Part shown: positions 1 to 10,285 of the stretch, piece after piece
Position numbering within the stretch: position 1 is the first letter of the stretch
Layout: the number at the start of each line of letters is the position of its first letter
From: an uncultured Clostridium sp.
Lineage (GTDB): Bacteria > Bacillota > Clostridia > TANB77 > CAG-508
NCBI GenBank assembly: GCA_948437895.1
Contig: CAOJKK010000006.1
Location: forward strand, 1 to 57,128
DNA length: 57,128 nucleotides
Reading direction: 5' to 3'
Position numbers and translations under genes: made by a program
The notes under the pieces: generated by a model
The model's database searches: none
What the model was told of the DNA's origin: nothing
Seen by the model: only the letters and a program-made list of their open reading frames with translations

Positions 1-2
1 AA

Positions 3-368
3 AGAAAAGCAATAAAACATTTAGAAAGAGGAAGAGTAGTAATATTTGCATGTGGTACAGGTAACCCATATTTCTCAACAGATACAGGAGCAGCATTAAG
101 AGCAGCAGAAACAGATGCGGAAGTTATATTGCTTGCAAAAACAATAGATGGGGTATATTCAGCAGATCCAAAAGAAGATCCAAATGCAGTAAAATATGAT
201 GAAATAACATATTTAGATATATTAAATCAAGATTTAAAAGTAATGGACTCAACAGCAACATCACTTTGCATGGATAATCAAATACCATTAGTTGTATTTG
301 GAATAGATGAACCTGATAATATTGTTAAAATTATCAAAGGTGAAAGAATAGGTACTCTAGTAAAATAA
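3..368 (+). CDS. pyrH: UMP kinase, C-terminal part (cut by window start)
   Basis: Cytoplasmic amino-acid-kinase-fold enzyme that phosphorylates UMP to UDP for pyrimidine nucleotide synthesis. The open frame runs in from the window edge, so the N-terminus is missing. Visible family signatures are a glycine-rich [17 protein letters not shown] stretch (nucleotide and UMP site) followed by [13 protein letters not shown], both typical of bacterial PyrH. The frame ends at a TAA 131 bases before frr; pyrH-frr adjacency is conserved in bacteria. One CGG triplet near base 118 lies across GCG GAA and is out of frame. Confidence 0.95.
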   Translation, partial: RKAIKHLERGRVVIFACGTGNPYFSTDTGAALRAAETDAEVILLAKTIDGVYSADPKEDPNAVKYDEITYLDILNQDLKVMDSTATSLCMDNQIPLVVFGIDEPDNIVKIIKGERIGTLVK

Positions 369-425
369 AATATATAGTAAAGAGTAGAGGATATGGAAAA
401 CTGACATCACCAGAGGTGCAAGTAT

Positions 426-476
426 GGGGATGTATCTTATCCTTAAAGAAAAGACCAGGGGGAAAGATGCGTCCCC
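426..476. repeat. Imperfect palindrome between pyrH and frr
   Basis: GGGGATGTATCTT at the left pairs with AAGATGCGTCCCC at the right, giving an imperfect stem with a large loop. The GTCCCC arm resembles the GGGAC/GTCCC palindromes near the RAYT gene at 34 kb, so this may be a decayed member of that REP-like class. It lies upstream of the frr ribosome site and could also act as an mRNA hairpin. Confidence 0.5.
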
Positions 477-499
477 TTACAAGAAAAGGAGAGAGAATT

Positions 500-1048
500 A
501 TGGATTATAATCATATTGAAGAAAAAATGGACAAAACAATTAATGTTTTAGTAGAAAACTATGCAGAAGTAAGAGCAGGTAGAGCTAATCCTGCAATATT
601 AAACAAAATAAAAGTAGATTATTATGGAACACCAACACCAATAAATCAAGTAGCAGGTATTTCTGTTCCAGAAGCAAGACTAATAGTTATACAACCTTGG
701 GATGCTTCTCTTTTAAAAGAAATAGAAAAAGAGATTTTAAAAGCAGAAATAGGAATAAATCCAAACAATGATGGAAAAGTAATACGCTTAGCGTTCCCTG
801 AATTAAATGAAGAGAGAAGAAAAGATTTAGTAAAAGAAATTAAAAAAATGGCAGAAGAAGCTAAAGTATCAATCCGTTCAGTAAGAAGAGAAGGAATTGA
901 TGAAGCTAAAAAATTACAAAAAGATAGTCAAATGACAGAAGATGAATTAAAATCAGCAGAAGATCAAATTCAAAAAATAACAGATGGAAAAATAGCTGAA
1001 ATAGATAAAATATTAGCAGAAAAAGAGAAAGAAGTTATGAGCGTATAG
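500..1048 (+). CDS. frr: Ribosome recycling factor
   Basis: About 182 residues, the normal RRF length. With EF-G it splits post-termination ribosomes in the cytoplasm. Family signatures include VRAGRANPAIL near residue 25, YYGTPTPINQVA, and the long-helix segment SIRSVRREGIDEAKK. The frame is open further upstream, but ATG at 500 is preferred because AAGGAGAGAG sits just before it and the protein then starts at the conserved N-terminus. Arginine is encoded here by AGA, CGT and CGC, never CGG. Confidence 0.96.
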   Translation: MDYNHIEEKMDKTINVLVENYAEVRAGRANPAILNKIKVDYYGTPTPINQVAGISVPEARLIVIQPWDASLLKEIEKEILKAEIGINPNNDGKVIRLAFPELNEERRKDLVKEIKKMAEEAKVSIRSVRREGIDEAKKLQKDSQMTEDELKSAEDQIQKITDGKIAEIDKILAEKEKEVMSV

Positions 1049-1057
1049 GTTATTAAA

Positions 1058-1085
1058 AGCAGAAATCAAGAGATTTCTGCTTTTT
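1058..1085 (+). terminator. Rho-independent terminator after frr
   Basis: AGCAGAAATC, a 4-base loop, then GATTTCTGCT and a T-run; this closes the pyrH-frr transcript. Confidence 0.85.
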
Positions 1086-1168
1086 AAAATAAAATAAACA
1101 TAAAAGACATTTTCAATAAGATATTTTTATGATAACATTAAATAAAATATTAAAGGAGGAAACAAAAT

Positions 1169-1921
1169 ATGGAAAACGGAAGAAAAATAAGTCTAGGAGT
1201 TACTATATGTATATTTATAATAATATTATTAATAGCAACTTTGATAGGAATAGTATATTATTACAATAAAAATGATGGAAAAATTGGAGGAAATGATAGT
1301 ACACAAATTAATGCTAAAGTAATAGAATCAAAATCAGAGAAAAAAGTAGATGAGAAACTTGAAATGAATAATAAAAGAGAGGAGTCTGTAAATAAAGAAT
1401 TTATAAAAAATGTATCACTAAATGGTACATTTCATGAAGTAGCTTTTGTATACAGTGATACTAAGGTTGTTGATGATATTAAATATGATCAAATAGATAT
1501 TCTATTTGATAGTAAAATTATAAAAACATTTTATCAAATAGCTAGACCAGGAGAAGAAAAAGAAACTCCAAAAGTAGAAATGATTTTGGGTGAAGATAAT
1601 AAAGAATATGCAATAGTAGAATTGAATACATATGAAAATTATGGAGCTACTAATTATTTTGTATTTATCAACGAATCAGGTCAAATTTTAGGTATATTAG
1701 ATAACCCAACTCAAACAGGAATATCATTTAATGGCGAAGCTTTAGTATATAAAATAAATAAAGATAATATGAAATTATATAAGGCAATATCAAGCTCAAA
1801 ATATAATCCTAATGCTGTTGCAATTGAATATGAAATAAGAGTAAATTCAAATATGTTAGATGTTTCAGTAACAAGGGTTTATTCAGAAAAAGAAGTTACT
1901 TTTTCTGGAGCTAAAATTTAG
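1169..1921 (+). CDS. Membrane-anchored protein of unknown function
   Basis: 250 residues, not recognised. Residues about 8-31 form one hydrophobic helix after a short lysine/arginine-containing start, consistent with an uncleaved anchor and an extracytoplasmic domain. A polar Lys/Glu-rich linker follows to about residue 75, then a mixed alpha/beta region with repeated Tyr/Asn. A good GGAGGA site precedes the ATG. It has its own terminators on both sides, so it is probably monocistronic between frr and uppS. Confidence 0.75.
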   Translation: MENGRKISLGVTICIFIIILLIATLIGIVYYYNKNDGKIGGNDSTQINAKVIESKSEKKVDEKLEMNNKREESVNKEFIKNVSLNGTFHEVAFVYSDTKVVDDIKYDQIDILFDSKIIKTFYQIARPGEEKETPKVEMILGEDNKEYAIVELNTYENYGATNYFVFINESGQILGILDNPTQTGISFNGEALVYKINKDNMKLYKAISSSKYNPNAVAIEYEIRVNSNMLDVSVTRVYSEKEVTFSGAKI

Positions 1922-1955
1922 ATTATTTATTAATTCTAAAACAAGATATATTAGT

Positions 1956-1999
1956 GAAAGCTTTTTGAAAATTATTTTCAAAAAGCTTTCATTTTTTTT
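1956..1999 (+). terminator. Rho-independent terminator
   Basis: Long perfect stem GAAAGCTTTTTGAAAA / TTTTCAAAAAGCTTTC followed by an eight-T run. It separates the preceding membrane protein gene from uppS. Confidence 0.9.
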
Positions 2000-2054
2000 A
2001 TATATTATGATAGAATAGTAAAGACAAAAAGTATATATAGAAAGGTATTTTAAT

Positions 2055-2774
2055 ATGGAAAATATAGATAAAAATAACTTACCTAAACACATAGCAATAA
2101 TAATGGATGGAAACAGAAGATGGGCACAGAACAAAGGACTTGCAACAAGAGATGGGCATAAAGCTGGAGCAGATGCACTTGAAAATATATCAAAGTTTTG
2201 TAATGAGATAGGAATAAAGTATTTAACAGTTTATGCATTTTCAACAGAGAATTGGAAAAGAACTAAAGAAGAAGTATCTGCATTAATGGCGATACTTAGA
2301 ATATATGTAGATTCATTTTTAAAAGAGCAAGATAAACAGAATATAAGAATAAAGGTACTTGGAGACATATCGGAATTAAGTAAAGGACTACAAAAATCTA
2401 TAAACAAAGCAATAGAAACAACAAAAGATAATACAGGACTTACATTAAATATAGCTTTTAACTATGGAGGAAGACCAGAGTTAGTAATGGCTATGAAAAA
2501 TATTGCAAAAGAGATTAAGGAAGATAAAATAGGTGTAGAAGATATAAATGAAGAACTAATCTCTAATCATTTATATACAGCAGGTCAACCAGACCCAGAT
2601 TTATTAATAAGAACAAGTAGGGAACTTAGAACAAGTAACTTTTTACCTTGGCAATTAGTATATACAGAATTTTATTTTCCAGATAAACATTGGCCTGATT
2701 TTGGAGAAGAAGATTTATTAGAAGCAATAAGAGTATATCAAAAAAGAAATAGAAGATTTGGTGGAAGACCATAG
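2055..2774 (+). CDS. uppS: Isoprenyl transferase (undecaprenyl diphosphate synthase)
   Basis: Cis-prenyltransferase making the C55 lipid carrier for peptidoglycan and teichoic acid. It is 239 residues, usual for the family. The substrate motif MDGNRRWA is at residues 17-24, followed by FSTENWKR, RTSRELRTSNFLPWQ and the C-terminal EFYFPDKHWPDF. It starts a run with cdsA, rseP and polC, spaced by only a few bases to a few dozen, so probably one transcript. A TCG GAA in the middle contains CGG out of frame without effect. Confidence 0.96.
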   Translation: MENIDKNNLPKHIAIIMDGNRRWAQNKGLATRDGHKAGADALENISKFCNEIGIKYLTVYAFSTENWKRTKEEVSALMAILRIYVDSFLKEQDKQNIRIKVLGDISELSKGLQKSINKAIETTKDNTGLTLNIAFNYGGRPELVMAMKNIAKEIKEDKIGVEDINEELISNHLYTAGQPDPDLLIRTSRELRTSNFLPWQLVYTEFYFPDKHWPDFGEEDLLEAIRVYQKRNRRFGGRP

Positions 2775-2784
2775 GAGTGATAAT

Positions 2785-3588
2785 ATGAAGGTAAAAAGGA
2801 TACTAAGTGGAGTAATAGGACTTCCAATTGTAGCATTAATTTTAATATTTGGTAATATATATGTAATAGATGTAGTATTTTCAATTGTTGCAATAATTGC
2901 AATACATGAGTATTTTAATAGCTTTAAAGAAGAATGCAAACCAGTAAGATGGCTAGGATATTTATCTTGTATATTAATTGCATTTATACATGTAATTCCA
3001 AGTGAATATTTGCTAACTACACTAGCATTATCGATAGCTATAATGATTGCAACGTTATTTATACAAATAGTTGTAACTAATATGAAAACTACAATAAAAG
3101 ATATAATGGTAACTTTTTTGGGAATATGCTATATAACATTTTTCTTAATGTTTATACCATTATTACATGGAATAGAAAATGGAAAATATTTAATTTGGTT
3201 TATTCTAATTGTAGCTTGGGGTACAGATACATGCGCATACTTTGTAGGAAGCAAATTCGGAAAACACAAATTTAGTAAAATTAGTCCAAAAAAATCAATA
3301 GAAGGATGCGTAGGAGGAACAATAGGTTCAGTAATAATTGCATTAATATATACATTTGCTACAAACAAACTAGCAGGTTTAGATATATCATACATATACA
3401 TAGCATTAATTGGAGCACTTTTAAGTATTTTAAGTCAGATAGGAGACTTATCAGCATCTAGTATAAAAAGAACAGTAGGAATAAAAGACTTTGGAAACTT
3501 AATTCCAGGTCATGGAGGAATGCTTGATAGAATAGACAGTATAATATTTATAGCACCATTTGCATATTTCTTAATATCATTAATTTAA
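2785..3588 (+). CDS. cdsA: Phosphatidate cytidylyltransferase
   Basis: Integral membrane enzyme converting phosphatidate and CTP to CDP-diacylglycerol. About 267 residues with repeated hydrophobic helices. The C-terminal CDS signature is clear: SSIKRTVGIKDFGNLIPGHG, then GGMLDRIDS. ATG 2785 is chosen over an earlier in-frame GTG-type start because AGGAGTG lies just before it and the upstream extension overlaps uppS. dxr, often found between cdsA and rseP, is absent here. Confidence 0.94.
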   Translation: MKVKRILSGVIGLPIVALILIFGNIYVIDVVFSIVAIIAIHEYFNSFKEECKPVRWLGYLSCILIAFIHVIPSEYLLTTLALSIAIMIATLFIQIVVTNMKTTIKDIMVTFLGICYITFFLMFIPLLHGIENGKYLIWFILIVAWGTDTCAYFVGSKFGKHKFSKISPKKSIEGCVGGTIGSVIIALIYTFATNKLAGLDISYIYIALIGALLSILSQIGDLSASSIKRTVGIKDFGNLIPGHGGMLDRIDSIIFIAPFAYFLISLI

Positions 3589-3612
3589 ATAAAAATAATA
3601 TGGAGGCATAAA

Positions 3613-4879
3613 TTGATTTCGTTTTTTATAAGTGCAATAAAAATTATATTTTTATTAGGTTTTTTAATATTCATACATGAGAGTGGACATTTCCTAGTTG
3701 CTAAAGCTTGTAAGATTAAAGTAAAAGAATTTGCAATAGGATTTGGACCAACAATTTGGAGGAAACAAGGTAAGGAAACAAAATATGCGTTAAGACTAAT
3801 TCCTTTAGGAGGATTTATTAATATGCTTGGAGAGGAAGAACGTTCTGAAGAAGAGGGTTCTTTTAGCAAAGCAAGTGTACCTAAAAGAATTGCAGTAGTA
3901 TTAGCAGGAGGAGTTGTTAATATTGTATTTGGACTGTTAGTATACTTTACATTAGTATCATCAACAGGAAACTATATAACTACAACAATAGATACAGTAG
4001 TTCCAAATTATGCAGCAACAGAAGCAGGACTTCAAGCAAATGATGAAATATTAAAGATAAATGATAAAAAAGTTAGATTAAAAAGTGATATAGATGAGCA
4101 AATTCAAAAATCTAATGGAGAAGATATATTACTTACAATCAAAAGAGAAAAAGGAATAAAAGATATAAAACTTACTCCAACTGTGGAGGAAACAAAAGCA
4201 ATTGGAATATATCTTGGAACTCAAGATAGTGATATGTCGGGAGAAATAAAAAGCATATATCAAAACTCACCAGCTGAAAAAGTAGGAATAAAAGCAGGGG
4301 ATAAGATAGTAAGTGTAAATGGAGAAGAAGTAAATGGAGATCCATATAAAATAGTTAATTTAATTTCTCAAAGTGAAAGTAATGACATAGCTATAGATAT
4401 TATGAGAGATAATGAGATTATGAGTTTTAATGTTACAGCAGAAATTCAAAAATCATATAAAATGGGAGTAACATTTACCTTAGCAGAAAATAACTTTGTA
4501 AATAATATATACTATGGATTTTGGGATACTGTAGATTTTTCTCTATCAATAGTAGATAATTTAAAAATGATGTTCTCAGGAAAAGTAAGCGCAGATCAAC
4601 TAATGGGGCCAGTTCGGAATATCAGAAGTAGTTTCTAAAACACAAGGAATAGTAGAATTTGTATACATGTTAGCACTTGTATCGCTATCACTTGGAGTAA
4701 CAAATTTACTTCCATTCCCACCATTAGATGGAGGAAAAGTAGTAATTTTAATAATAGAAGGAATAAGAAGAAAACCAATAAAAGAAAATGTCGAGATAGC
4801 AATACAAATGGCAGGATTTTGCTTGCTTATTGGATTATCAATATTTGTAACATATAACGATATATTAAGAATATTTTAA
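3613..4879 (+). CDS. rseP: Site-2 intramembrane zinc protease RseP, with one CGG frameshift
   Basis: Membrane metalloprotease of regulated intramembrane proteolysis. TTG start after GGAGG. HExxH zinc site HESGH at residues 22-26 in the first helix, PDZ domains in the middle, and the second zinc-ligand motif PPLDGG near 369-374. The zero frame hits CGG at 4615 and would stop a few codons later. Skipping that C gives GPVGISEVVS and then the LDG motif, for about 421 residues, a normal length. The shift therefore decides whether the active site is complete. Insertion of one base in essential-type membrane machinery without other decay argues against a pseudogene. Confidence 0.93.
4615..4617 (+). 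other. In-frame CGG +1 frameshift site in rseP
   Basis: GTT CGG AAT in zero frame. Skipping C gives GTT GGA ATA, restoring the conserved GPVGI of S2P proteases. Codon 335 becomes Gly. Confidence 0.9.
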
Positions 4880-4915
4880 AGCCACATAAGATTATCAGGA
4901 GGATGAATAAACAAA

Positions 4916-7900
4916 ATGCTAAACGTAGTAAGAGATGTATTTAAAGACTATAAAGAACCAAATAATATATTAGATAGTAAAATAGAAAATATAAATTTAT
5001 TTAAAAAAAGTCATAGACTAGAAATAGATTTAATTACAGAAAAACAAATAACATTAGAAGAAATAGATAGATTCGAAGAATACTTAAAAACTAGATTTCA
5101 GATATCTACAGTAGTATTTAATCTAAAACACCAAGAAAGAGATGATAAATCTCTTTCTTTTGATGTCATAAAACAAGAATGGAATAAAATTGTTAAATAC
5201 ATTTCAAAAAAATATCCACTAACAAAGGCTATTTTGAATAATACAAGTATAGAGCAAGAAGGAAACAAATTAATAGTTTTATTAAATACAAAAAATGCAG
5301 AATTTTTATGTTCATATGAATTGGACAAGGTATTAGAAAGACTTGTAAGCAATATATATGGATTAAAATACAAAGTAGAATTTAAAGAAAATATAACGGA
5401 AGATGCATTGAAGAGACAATCAGAGTATTTAGAAGAATTAGAAAAAAGTGCATGCCAAGATTTGATGCATGAAATAAACATGCAAAATGAAATTGCAGCT
5501 CAGATGGAAAAACAAAAGAAAGAAGCTGAAGAACAACAACTTAAAGATGAAGAAGTGGGAAAAGTTCCACTAATATTAGGAAGAACAGATAAGATAAAAG
5601 ACCAAATAGTTAAAATATCTGATTTAACGCCAGACTATGGAAGAGTTGCAATAGAAGGTAAAGTTATAAGTGTTGATTCAAGAGAATTGAAAAACGGTAA
5701 AACACTTGCAATGTTTAACATATATGATGGGACAAGCACAATTACTTGTAAATCGTTTATAGATGCAGAAAAAGCAAGCACGGTTATGGGAAGATTAAAA
5801 GACGCAAAGAGATTAAAAATATCTGGAAATGCTCAATTTGATAATTTTGCAAAGGAACTAGGAGTTATAGCAAATATAATTATAGAAATGCCAGACATTG
5901 AAGTAGCAAAAAGAATGGATTTTGCGAAAGAAAAAAGAGTAGAATTACATCTTCATACTCAAATGAGCCAAATGGATGGCGTAAGTAGTGCAACAGATTT
6001 AATAAAAAGAGCAAGTTCTTGGGGAATGAAAGCAATAGCAATTACAGACCATGGAGTTGTTCAAAGTTTTCCAGAAGCAAAAAAAGCTGCAGATAAATTT
6101 GGAATAAAAGTTGTATATGGAGTAGAAGCATATTTAGTACCAGATGATAACGCTATTGATTTATCAAATGGAATGGATAATGAATATATTGTTTTAGATA
6201 TAGAAACAACAGGACTTTCATTTAGAACAGAAAAGATAACAGAAATAGGTGCTGTTAAAGTTAAAGATGGAGAAATTGTAGATACATTTGAATGTTTTGT
6301 TAATCCAGAAGTACCAATACCTCAAAAAATAGTTGAGATAACACATATAACAGATGATATGGTAAAGACAGCAGATACAATAGATAAAGTAATGCCTAAG
6401 TTCTTAGAATTTATAGGAAATCTAAAACTAGTTGCACATAATGCAGATTTTGATGTAGGATTCTTAAAATATAATGCTGAAAGTTTAGGACTAAAAATGG
6501 ATAATGAGTACATAGATAGTTTGAAATTATCAAGACAACTTTATCCAGAATTCAAGAAACACAAATTAGGAATAATTGCAGATAAACTAGGTATAACAGT
6601 AGAAAATGCACATAGAGCATTAGATGATGTAAAAACATTAGTGCAAGTATTTTTAAAGATGCTTGAAAAAGTAAATGATGAAGGACCTAAAAAAAGAGGA
6701 AAGAAAAAAGAAGAAAAGAAAGAATTATACAAAACACTTCCTGCATATCATGCAATAATACTTGTAAAAGATCTTAAAGGACTTAGAAATTTATATGAAT
6801 TAGTATCAATATCTCATTTAAATTATTTCTATAAAAGACCTCGTATCCTAACAAGTGTATTAGAAAAATACAAAGAGGGATTAATACTTCGGAAGTGCAT
6901 GTGAACAAGGAGAGCTATATAGAGCAATAGTTGCAGGGAAATCAGAAGAAGAAATAGAAAGAATAGCAAAAAGATATGACTATTTAGAAATACAGCCATT
7001 AGGAAATAATGAATTCATGCTAAGAAATGGAACAGTAGGAAGCAAAGAAGAATTACAAGATATAAATAAAAGAATAGTAGCTTTAGGTGATAAACTAGGC
7101 AAAAAAGTCGTTGCAACATGTGATGTTCACTTTATGGATCCAGAAGATGAAATATACAGAAGAATATTAATGGCAGGACAAGGCTTTTCAGATGCTGATG
7201 AACAAGCACCACTTTATTTAAGAACAACAGAAGAAATGCTTAAAGAATTTGATTATCTAGGAAGAGAAAAGGCATATGAAGTTGTTGTAACAAACACAAA
7301 TATCATATCAGACATGTGTGAAGAAATAAGCCCAATATCACCAGAAAAATGTCCACCAGTATTGGAGAATGCAGAACAAGATATACAAGATATTTGTACA
7401 AGTAAGGCAAAAGAACTATATGGTGAGGAACTTTCTCAAATTGTGCAAGATAGATTAAAAAGAGAACTAGATTCAATTATAAAAAATGGATTTTCAACTT
7501 TGTATATTATTGCTCAAAAGCTAGTTTGGAAATCTAATGAAGATGGGTATTTGGTAGGATCAAGAGGGTCTGTTGGTTCATCATTTGTAGCAAACATGCT
7601 CGGAATAACAGAGGTTAATTCACTTCCACCTCACTATAGATGTCCTAATTGTAAATACTCAGACTTTACTGATTATGGAATAAAAAATGGAGTCGACTTA
7701 CCAGATAAAGATTGTCCTAAATGCGGAGCAAAGCTTTTTAAAGATGGAATGGATATACCATTTGAAACTTTCTTAGGATTTAAAGGAGATAAAGAGCCTG
7801 ATATCGACTTAAACTTCTCAGGTGAATATCAATCAAAAATACATAAATATGCAGAAGTAATATTTGGACAAGGTAAAACTTTTAAAGCAGGAACTGTTGG

Positions 7901-9249
7901 TACAATAGCAGATAAGACAGCATTTGGGTATGTAAAGAACTATTATGAAGAAAGAAATATACCAGTTACAAGTGCTGAAATATCAAGAATAGTTACAGGA
8001 TGTACAGGAGTAAAAAGAACAACTGGACAGCATCCAGGTGGAATTATAGTTGTACCACATGGAAGAGAAATTTATGAATTTACACCAGTACAACATCCAG
8101 CAGATGACCCAAATTCAGATATAATAACAACACACTTTGATTATCACTCAATAGATAAGAACTTACTTAAACTTGATATGCTAGGCCATGATGATCCTAC
8201 AGTAATTAGAATGCTTCAAGATTTAACAGGAGTAGATCCAAAAACTATTCCATTAGATGATAAAAAAACAATGAGTTTATTTACATCAACAAAAGCATTA
8301 GGAGTTGAGCCAGAGCAGATACATTCTAAAACTGGTTCATTTGGAATACCAGAGTTTGGAACTAAATTCGTAAGGGGAATGCTTGAAGATACAAGACCAA
8401 CTACTTTTGAGGAGCTTATACGTATATCTCGGATTATCACATGGTACAGATGTGTGGCTTAATAATGCACAAGACTTAATAAAAGAAGGAACAGCAACAC
8501 TTAGTGATGCAATATGTACAAGAGATGATATAATGACATATCTTATAAAAAAGGGATTAAATCCTGATCATGCATTTAAAATAATGGAAGCGGTTCGTAA
8601 AGGAAAAGTAGCAAAAGGTGCCGAAGACAAATGGGAAGAATATCAAGAAGAAATGAGGGCACACGATGTACCAGAATGGTATATAGATTCTTGCCAGAAA
8701 ATTAAATACATGTTTCCAAAAGCACATGCTGTGGCATATGTAACAATGGCATTTAGAATTGCTTGGTTTAAAGTTTATCATCCACTTGCATATTATTGTG
8801 CATATTTTAGTATAAGAGGGGCAGATGACTTTGATAGTGATATAATGATATATGGAAAAGAAAAAGTAAAACAAAAGATGAAAGAATTAGAAGCATTAGG
8901 AAATAGTATGTCTGTAAAAGAAAAAGGAATGTATACAGTATTGGAATTGGTATTAGAAATGTATGAAAGAGGATTTAAATTCTTGCCAATAGATTTATAT
9001 AAATCACACAGTTCTAAGTTCCAAATAGAAGATGGAGCAATAAGACCACCGCTTTCTAGTATACCAGGACTTGGAGGAGTGGCAGCAGAAAGTATATATA
9101 ATGCTGTAAAAGAAGAAGGCGGAAAGTTCATGTCAATAGATGATTTTCAAATAAAATCAAAAGCTGGAAAATCAGTAATTGAAATGCTTACAAAAGCAGG
9201 ATGTTTTGAGGGGATGAGCAAAAGCAACCAAATTAGTTTGTTTGGGTAA
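4916..9249 (+). CDS. polC: DNA polymerase III alpha subunit, PolC type, with two CGG frameshifts
   Basis: Gram-positive replicative polymerase with built-in proofreading. Order: N-terminal domain, OB fold (about 230-330), PHP domain starting [18 protein letters not shown] exonuclease ([13 protein letters not shown]), PHP remainder, polymerase domain with zinc-binding CPNC...CPKC and [12 protein letters not shown]. The zero frame breaks at CGG 6890 and CGG 8430. Skipping each C restores LGSACEQGE and [12 protein letters not shown], both strongly conserved in PolC, for a total of 1443 residues, matching the family (about 1440). Without both shifts the polymerase core is lost, and I see no other replicase in the window. 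ATG 4916 follows AGGAGG. Confidence 0.97.
6890..6892 (+). other. In-frame CGG +1 frameshift site 1 in polC
   Basis: CTT CGG AAG TGC ATG TGA in zero frame. Skipping C gives CTT GGA AGT GCA TGT GAA, the PolC motif LGSACE. Gly is residue 659. Unshifted translation stops within four codons. Confidence 0.92.
8430..8432 (+). other. In-frame CGG +1 frameshift site 2 in polC
   Basis: TCT CGG ATT ATC in zero frame. Skipping C gives TCT GGA TTA TCA CAT GGT, the conserved [11 protein letters not shown]. Gly is residue 1172. Confidence 0.92.
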
Positions 9250-9251
9250 TT

Positions 9252-9313
9252 GGGGACACTCCAGAGTGCACGGCAGTCCCCATGCGACAAAATGTCGCAA
9301 AGGGGATGGACTG
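9252..9313. repeat. Palindromic repeat after polC
   Basis: Contains GGGGAC...GCAGTCCCC and a nested GCGACAAAATGTCGC stem. The GGGGA...GGCAGTCC pattern recurs at 56961-56998 after the second P-ATPase gene, so it appears to be a small dispersed family. It may also end polC transcription, but it has no good T-run. Confidence 0.6.
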
Positions 9314-9427
9314 TTTAAAATAATATTACAGAAGTATTACAAATTAGATATATTTATGTGTAAAACTACAAAATAACAAGTTTTATGATATAATTCTAAT
9401 AATAAAATAAATAAAAGGGGTGATATT

Positions 9428-10048
9428 GTGGAAGAAGAAAAAAATGTAGAACCACAAGTAGAGGTAGTAAACGAAACAAAAAAATTTGATTTCAAGTCAT
9501 TTAATTTTAAATCAATTGATTACAAAAAATATCTTCCATGGGCAGGAATTGCATTAGCAGTTATTGTCGTAATAATTATATTAGCATCAGTACTAGGAGG
9601 AGGACCTAAAAAAGCAGTAAAGAATTTTGTAAGTGGAATGAACAGCAAAAATGCATCAAAAACAGTAAAAAGTATGGATTTTGCAGGAATGAGTGCTTGG
9701 GGATATTATTATGATGAGGATGATTTCTCAAAAGATGATTACAAAGAATTTATCGAAGATTATAAGGATGTAGATAAAGACGATGTAAAAGAAGCATCAA
9801 AATATATGAAAGATAATATGAAGGATTCTTTTGAAGAGTGGAAAGATGAATATAAATCATTTAAAATCAAAATAGAAAAATTTAAAGACGTTGAAAAAAT
9901 AGGTAAAGATTTATATGTAGTAGAAGCAAAAATTTCAATGGAAGCAAAACCAAAGGATAAAGATGAAGATGAAATTGATGAAACAGCAACAGCAACATTT
10001 ATCGTATACAAAAATAAAATAATTTCTTTTGGAGGATTAGGATTATAA
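9428..10048 (+). CDS. Single-pass membrane protein, unknown function
   Basis: 206 residues, GTG start after AGGGGTG. A short acidic cytoplasmic N-terminus with FDFKSFNFKSIDYKKY is followed by a hydrophobic helix at about residues 38-58. An outside domain, GPKKAVKNFVSGMNSKN..., then looks like small DUF4878/NTF2-like lumazine-type folds often tethered outside Gram-positive cells; this family match is only an impression. Very rich in Lys, Asp and Glu. It is flanked by the polC repeat and a terminator, so it is probably monocistronic. Confidence 0.75.
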   Translation: MEEEKNVEPQVEVVNETKKFDFKSFNFKSIDYKKYLPWAGIALAVIVVIIILASVLGGGPKKAVKNFVSGMNSKNASKTVKSMDFAGMSAWGYYYDEDDFSKDDYKEFIEDYKDVDKDDVKEASKYMKDNMKDSFEEWKDEYKSFKIKIEKFKDVEKIGKDLYVVEAKISMEAKPKDKDEDEIDETATATFIVYKNKIISFGGLGL

Positions 10049-10064
10049 TATAATAATGTTATTT

Positions 10065-10089
10065 AAGAGCAGTTATTGACTGCTCTTTT
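10065..10089 (+). terminator. Rho-independent terminator
   Basis: AAGAGCAGT / ACTGCTCTT stem with short loop and T-run. Confidence 0.85.
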
Positions 10090-10092
10090 AAC

Positions 10093-10188
10093 ATGGAATA
10101 ATACATAAAGGAAGGCGTACAACAAGGCATCAAACAGGAAAAGAGAGAGAATAGAAATATCAGAATAAGAAATAAAAGAAATATGTAG
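10093..10188 (+). pseudogene. Possible remnant of an Rpn/PD-(D/E)XK family gene
   Basis: Downstream of an ATG-GAA-TAA the frame reads YIKEGVQQGIKQEKRE, the glutamine/glycine tail seen at the end of Rpn-type (PDDEXK transposase-like) proteins. The rest of such a gene is absent, so this would be a C-terminal scar. Low-complexity sequence could imitate it. Confidence 0.35.
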
Positions 10189-10211
10189 GTAGATAATCTA
10201 ATATTATATAA

Positions 10212-10245
10212 AAAGGCGTAAATGAGTTTACATTTACGCCTTTTT
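10212..10245 (+). terminator. Strong hairpin terminator upstream of murL
   Basis: AAAGGCGTAAATG / CATTTACGCCTTT stem with T-run. Confidence 0.85.
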
Positions 10246-10285
10246 AGTATATATTATATTAAGAAAAATATAGAGAGGGTGCTAT

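Noticed and set aside
4916..9249. polC, ftsK, dxs and others as pseudogenes
   Set aside because: They are essential or core genes, otherwise fully conserved, and each defect is one base of the same kind. Decay would bring mixed indels and stops.
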